NCBI GenBank assembly: GCA_002633005.1
Contig: NMRA01000728.1
Span: 62,504-126,503 of the forward strand
Length of the DNA: 64,000 bases
Origin: Phoronis australis
Lineage: Eukaryota > Phoronida > Phoronidae
Direction: 5' to 3'
The number at the start of each line of letters is the position of its first letter. Positions within the stretch are counted from its first letter, which is position 1. This document shows positions 61,511 through 64,000 of the stretch, one piece after another. Position numbers and translations under genes: made by a program. The notes below the pieces were generated by a model that saw only the letters and a list, made by a program, of their open reading frames with translations, was not told where the DNA came from and ran no database searches.

Positions 61511-64000
61511 AGGGGTTGAAAGCAAGCGAAAGCCACCTTTATGCATCAAAAGTAGGTCACGACTAAAAAACTTGGATTTTCTCAATCAAAAACACAAGTA
61601 AATCAGTTTCCTGGTATTTGTTTTCAACAAATTCCTCGAACAACCAGCCAAACCTGACATACGCCCTGCACTTATAAATTCTAGGGACTAGAAAATGCCC
61701 CGTGGCTGCTGCCTAACTGTTAAGTGCTACCTAACCATTGCCCTTGCCAAGATCCTTTCTAGAATCTTCCACGAGATGGCTCTGTCGTACAATTTCCTCG
61801 GTACACTGTATTAAGTCTCTATGCATCAACTACTGTAGCTCATCTGAATTTCTTTTTGTTTTAAGCTCATAATATTCTACTTATTTAGTGATTGGTTAAT
61901 AAAAAACCACATGGTCATATTCAATCATATCATTGGCTGTTACAGTTTGTTCTCAGAATTTTCTAGAATCTCTAGAGTACTTCGACCACAGAACCCAAAG
62001 TTGTAAGCACTATTTAAAAATAGATTTTGACGTTAAAGTACATGTCAACAAGTTTGACCCCATGATTTAAAAGTACATATGCATGCACAAATTTTGGGCA
62101 ACTTAAAATGGATCTATTCTTACCAATTGCTTAATAAACATTTATTCTGACATCTACTGTGTTCCAGTGTTCTGGAGACAAAATCCTTACCATGGATGCG
62201 GGATGCTGCCGTTCGCCCAATACTAGCCGTAGATTCACATTACTAGGGTCATGTGCAGTGCAGTTAAATAATTTGAAGGGGGAGACGCCATGTAAACAAC
62301 TCAGTGCTAGGCTCCAAGAACCAGGGAAAGAATGCTTTCCGCAACCAGTTGGTGAAGAATGTGACTGAGGCTTTTAAATTTGGTGACGATTGAGCCATGG
62401 TTGGTGTTTGAAAGCGAAACTTTTGCCCCTTCGTCTGTGATGTGAATCAGGTAAAGATTGTGGAATTATAAATCGAACTAAAGGGAGTAAGAAGTTGGTG
62501 CCAAAGTTTTCCACGACGTCGAGATGAAAATTGCAAAATGATGGCCAACAAAGTGGATTAAAGCTCGCCTGGTCTCCAGCTACAGCACCACAGCCCTCGT
62601 ACTGCTATTCTGTTTATAATCTACAAAGTATCAACTTACCAACCCCTTGTTGTCACTAGTAGTACAAATAGAAATAGTAAACATTGGAACTTGACACCCA
62701 ACCACAAGCCGTCAGCTGCCAGGCCTATTATTCTGTACACTCAATAAATTAATTTTGTGAAATATTTGAAGACTTTTGGTTAGAAAATACAAAAATAACA
62801 CAAAAAACAGGGTAGGACATAACATCGAATTTTTTTCTGCACCCAATACTTATGATTTTAGAAAATAACCAGTTGATGTGAAGGCGGTGTATGTTAATTT
62901 CGTAACAGTTGATATAATATTTGGACAGCTATGCAATCATGAGGAAAGCTCCCCTGGTCTCCAGCTACAGCTCCACGGCTCTCGTACTGCTGTTCTGTTT
63001 ATATCCTAGAAAGTATCAACTTACCAACACCCTGTTGTCACTAGTAGTAGAAATAGTAAACACTGGAACTTGACAACCAGCCACAAGCCGTTGGCTGATA
63101 GGGCCTATTATTCTGTACACTAGATAAATTATTTTTATGAACTATTTCAAGACTTTTCGTTAGAAGAAACCAGAACAGCACAAAAAACAGGGTATGACAT
63201 AACATCATGTTTTTTCTACACCCAATACTTATGATTTTACAAAGTGACCAATTGATATGAAGGCGGTGTATTAATACAAAAGTTGTAGTAATTGTCAATA
63301 AATACCCTGTTGTTTTATTTCAAACATTTTAAAATTAGTTTCGTTCCTACACTGTTTAGAACTTGATGTTACTTTCGTAACAGTGGATATAATATTTTGA
63401 CAGCTATGTAATATACTACGAACTATTTTACTTGAGCAATGATACTATATTAGCATGGGTAAGTTGGTTTTGTTTGGTCACTAGTGTCATTCATGAAATG
63501 AATAATATAGAGTAGGACAAGAAACAAAATAATGGCAGAATAGTTGGTGGCAGTTGCTAAGCTGTCGACGAATGTGGACAATAGACCAACGGAATTATTG
63601 TATGAATTCCAAATGGTGACTTAATCGTCGGATGATTCCCGGTTAGCCCGGTCAAAACATGAAACAGTTGGTAGAAGCCGAATCATGAAACGATTGCTAG
63701 CAAACCAACAAAAATGAGCGAGGTAGGATAATATACTTGAAAAAACTTCTGTCTGAGGCAGAAGGCTCGTCACACACAGAAGAGGATCAGACGTACTCGT
63801 TAAAATTGTGGTTCTGTAATCGCAAAAAGTAACCCAAAATGAGGTACACGCGATGATAATAGGAAAACGTGGCAAAATGCGAAAGAATTTACCATCTCTC
63901 ACTAAGTCCAGATCAAATATAAAATCGTACTTGTGTTCGATTCTCATGAGAGCATTACAGCAAGTTCAAGTATATATCCTTACCATGGACTTAAAAGTGG
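61511..64000. repeat. Repeat block R, copy C (runs off the window)
   Basis: It matches 37241-39860 at high identity, including the tandem pair (62560 and 62945) with a ~95-bp deletion in the first unit. Its 61865-62084 part replaces 37590-37806 of copy A. The minus ORF at 63621-63947 corresponds to 39493-39819, with no recognised domain. Confidence 0.75.

Overview
The window is a piece of an animal (invertebrate metazoan) nuclear genome, probably a short-read draft of a highly heterozygous individual. The reasons are AT-rich DNA, genes split into short exons with GT/AG introns, abundant LINE and MITE-type repeats, and ten isolated 'n' positions. At least five of these gaps sit beside near-identical direct duplications. 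The species cannot be fixed from sequence alone; a deuterostome or lophotrochozoan is a reasonable guess. No bacterial-style operon, CRISPR array, rRNA gene or intact canonical tRNA gene was seen.

Layout. 1-6.2 kb: a dispersed repeat, then a decayed APE/RT LINE split by a block of ~442-bp tandem repeats. 6.9-22.0 kb (+): a multi-exon immunoglobulin-domain gene, incomplete at both ends. One of its exons appears twice because a second haplotype contig (8687-12583) was scaffolded inside the first. 18-20 kb: an unrecognised ORF and a THAP-domain fragment. 22-26.8 kb: gene-poor, with one small MITE and a short tandem array. 34.4-26.8 kb (-): a complete six-exon peptidoglycan recognition protein (PGRP) gene of 268 codons, with a signal peptide, an N-terminal SH3b-like region and a zinc-amidase-type PGRP domain. 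35-46 kb: a duplicated repeat block with nested MITEs and no recognised gene. 50.95-46.5 kb and 57.6-56.1 kb (-): two tandem fatty-acid-binding-protein (FABP) genes. The first is complete in four exons; the second lacks a visible last exon. 58-64 kb: gene-poor, with a SINE-like unit duplicated across a gap and another copy of the 37-40 kb block.

Functionally, the PGRP would be a secreted innate-immune amidase and the FABPs are cytosolic lipid carriers. The Ig protein is of unknown role. The genes look like independent neighbours, not one system. The most interesting items are the SH3b-PGRP architecture, the haplotype-insertion artefact that exposes a TTAA-targeting element with its empty site, and a MITE family with 5-bp target duplications and one paralogous empty site.
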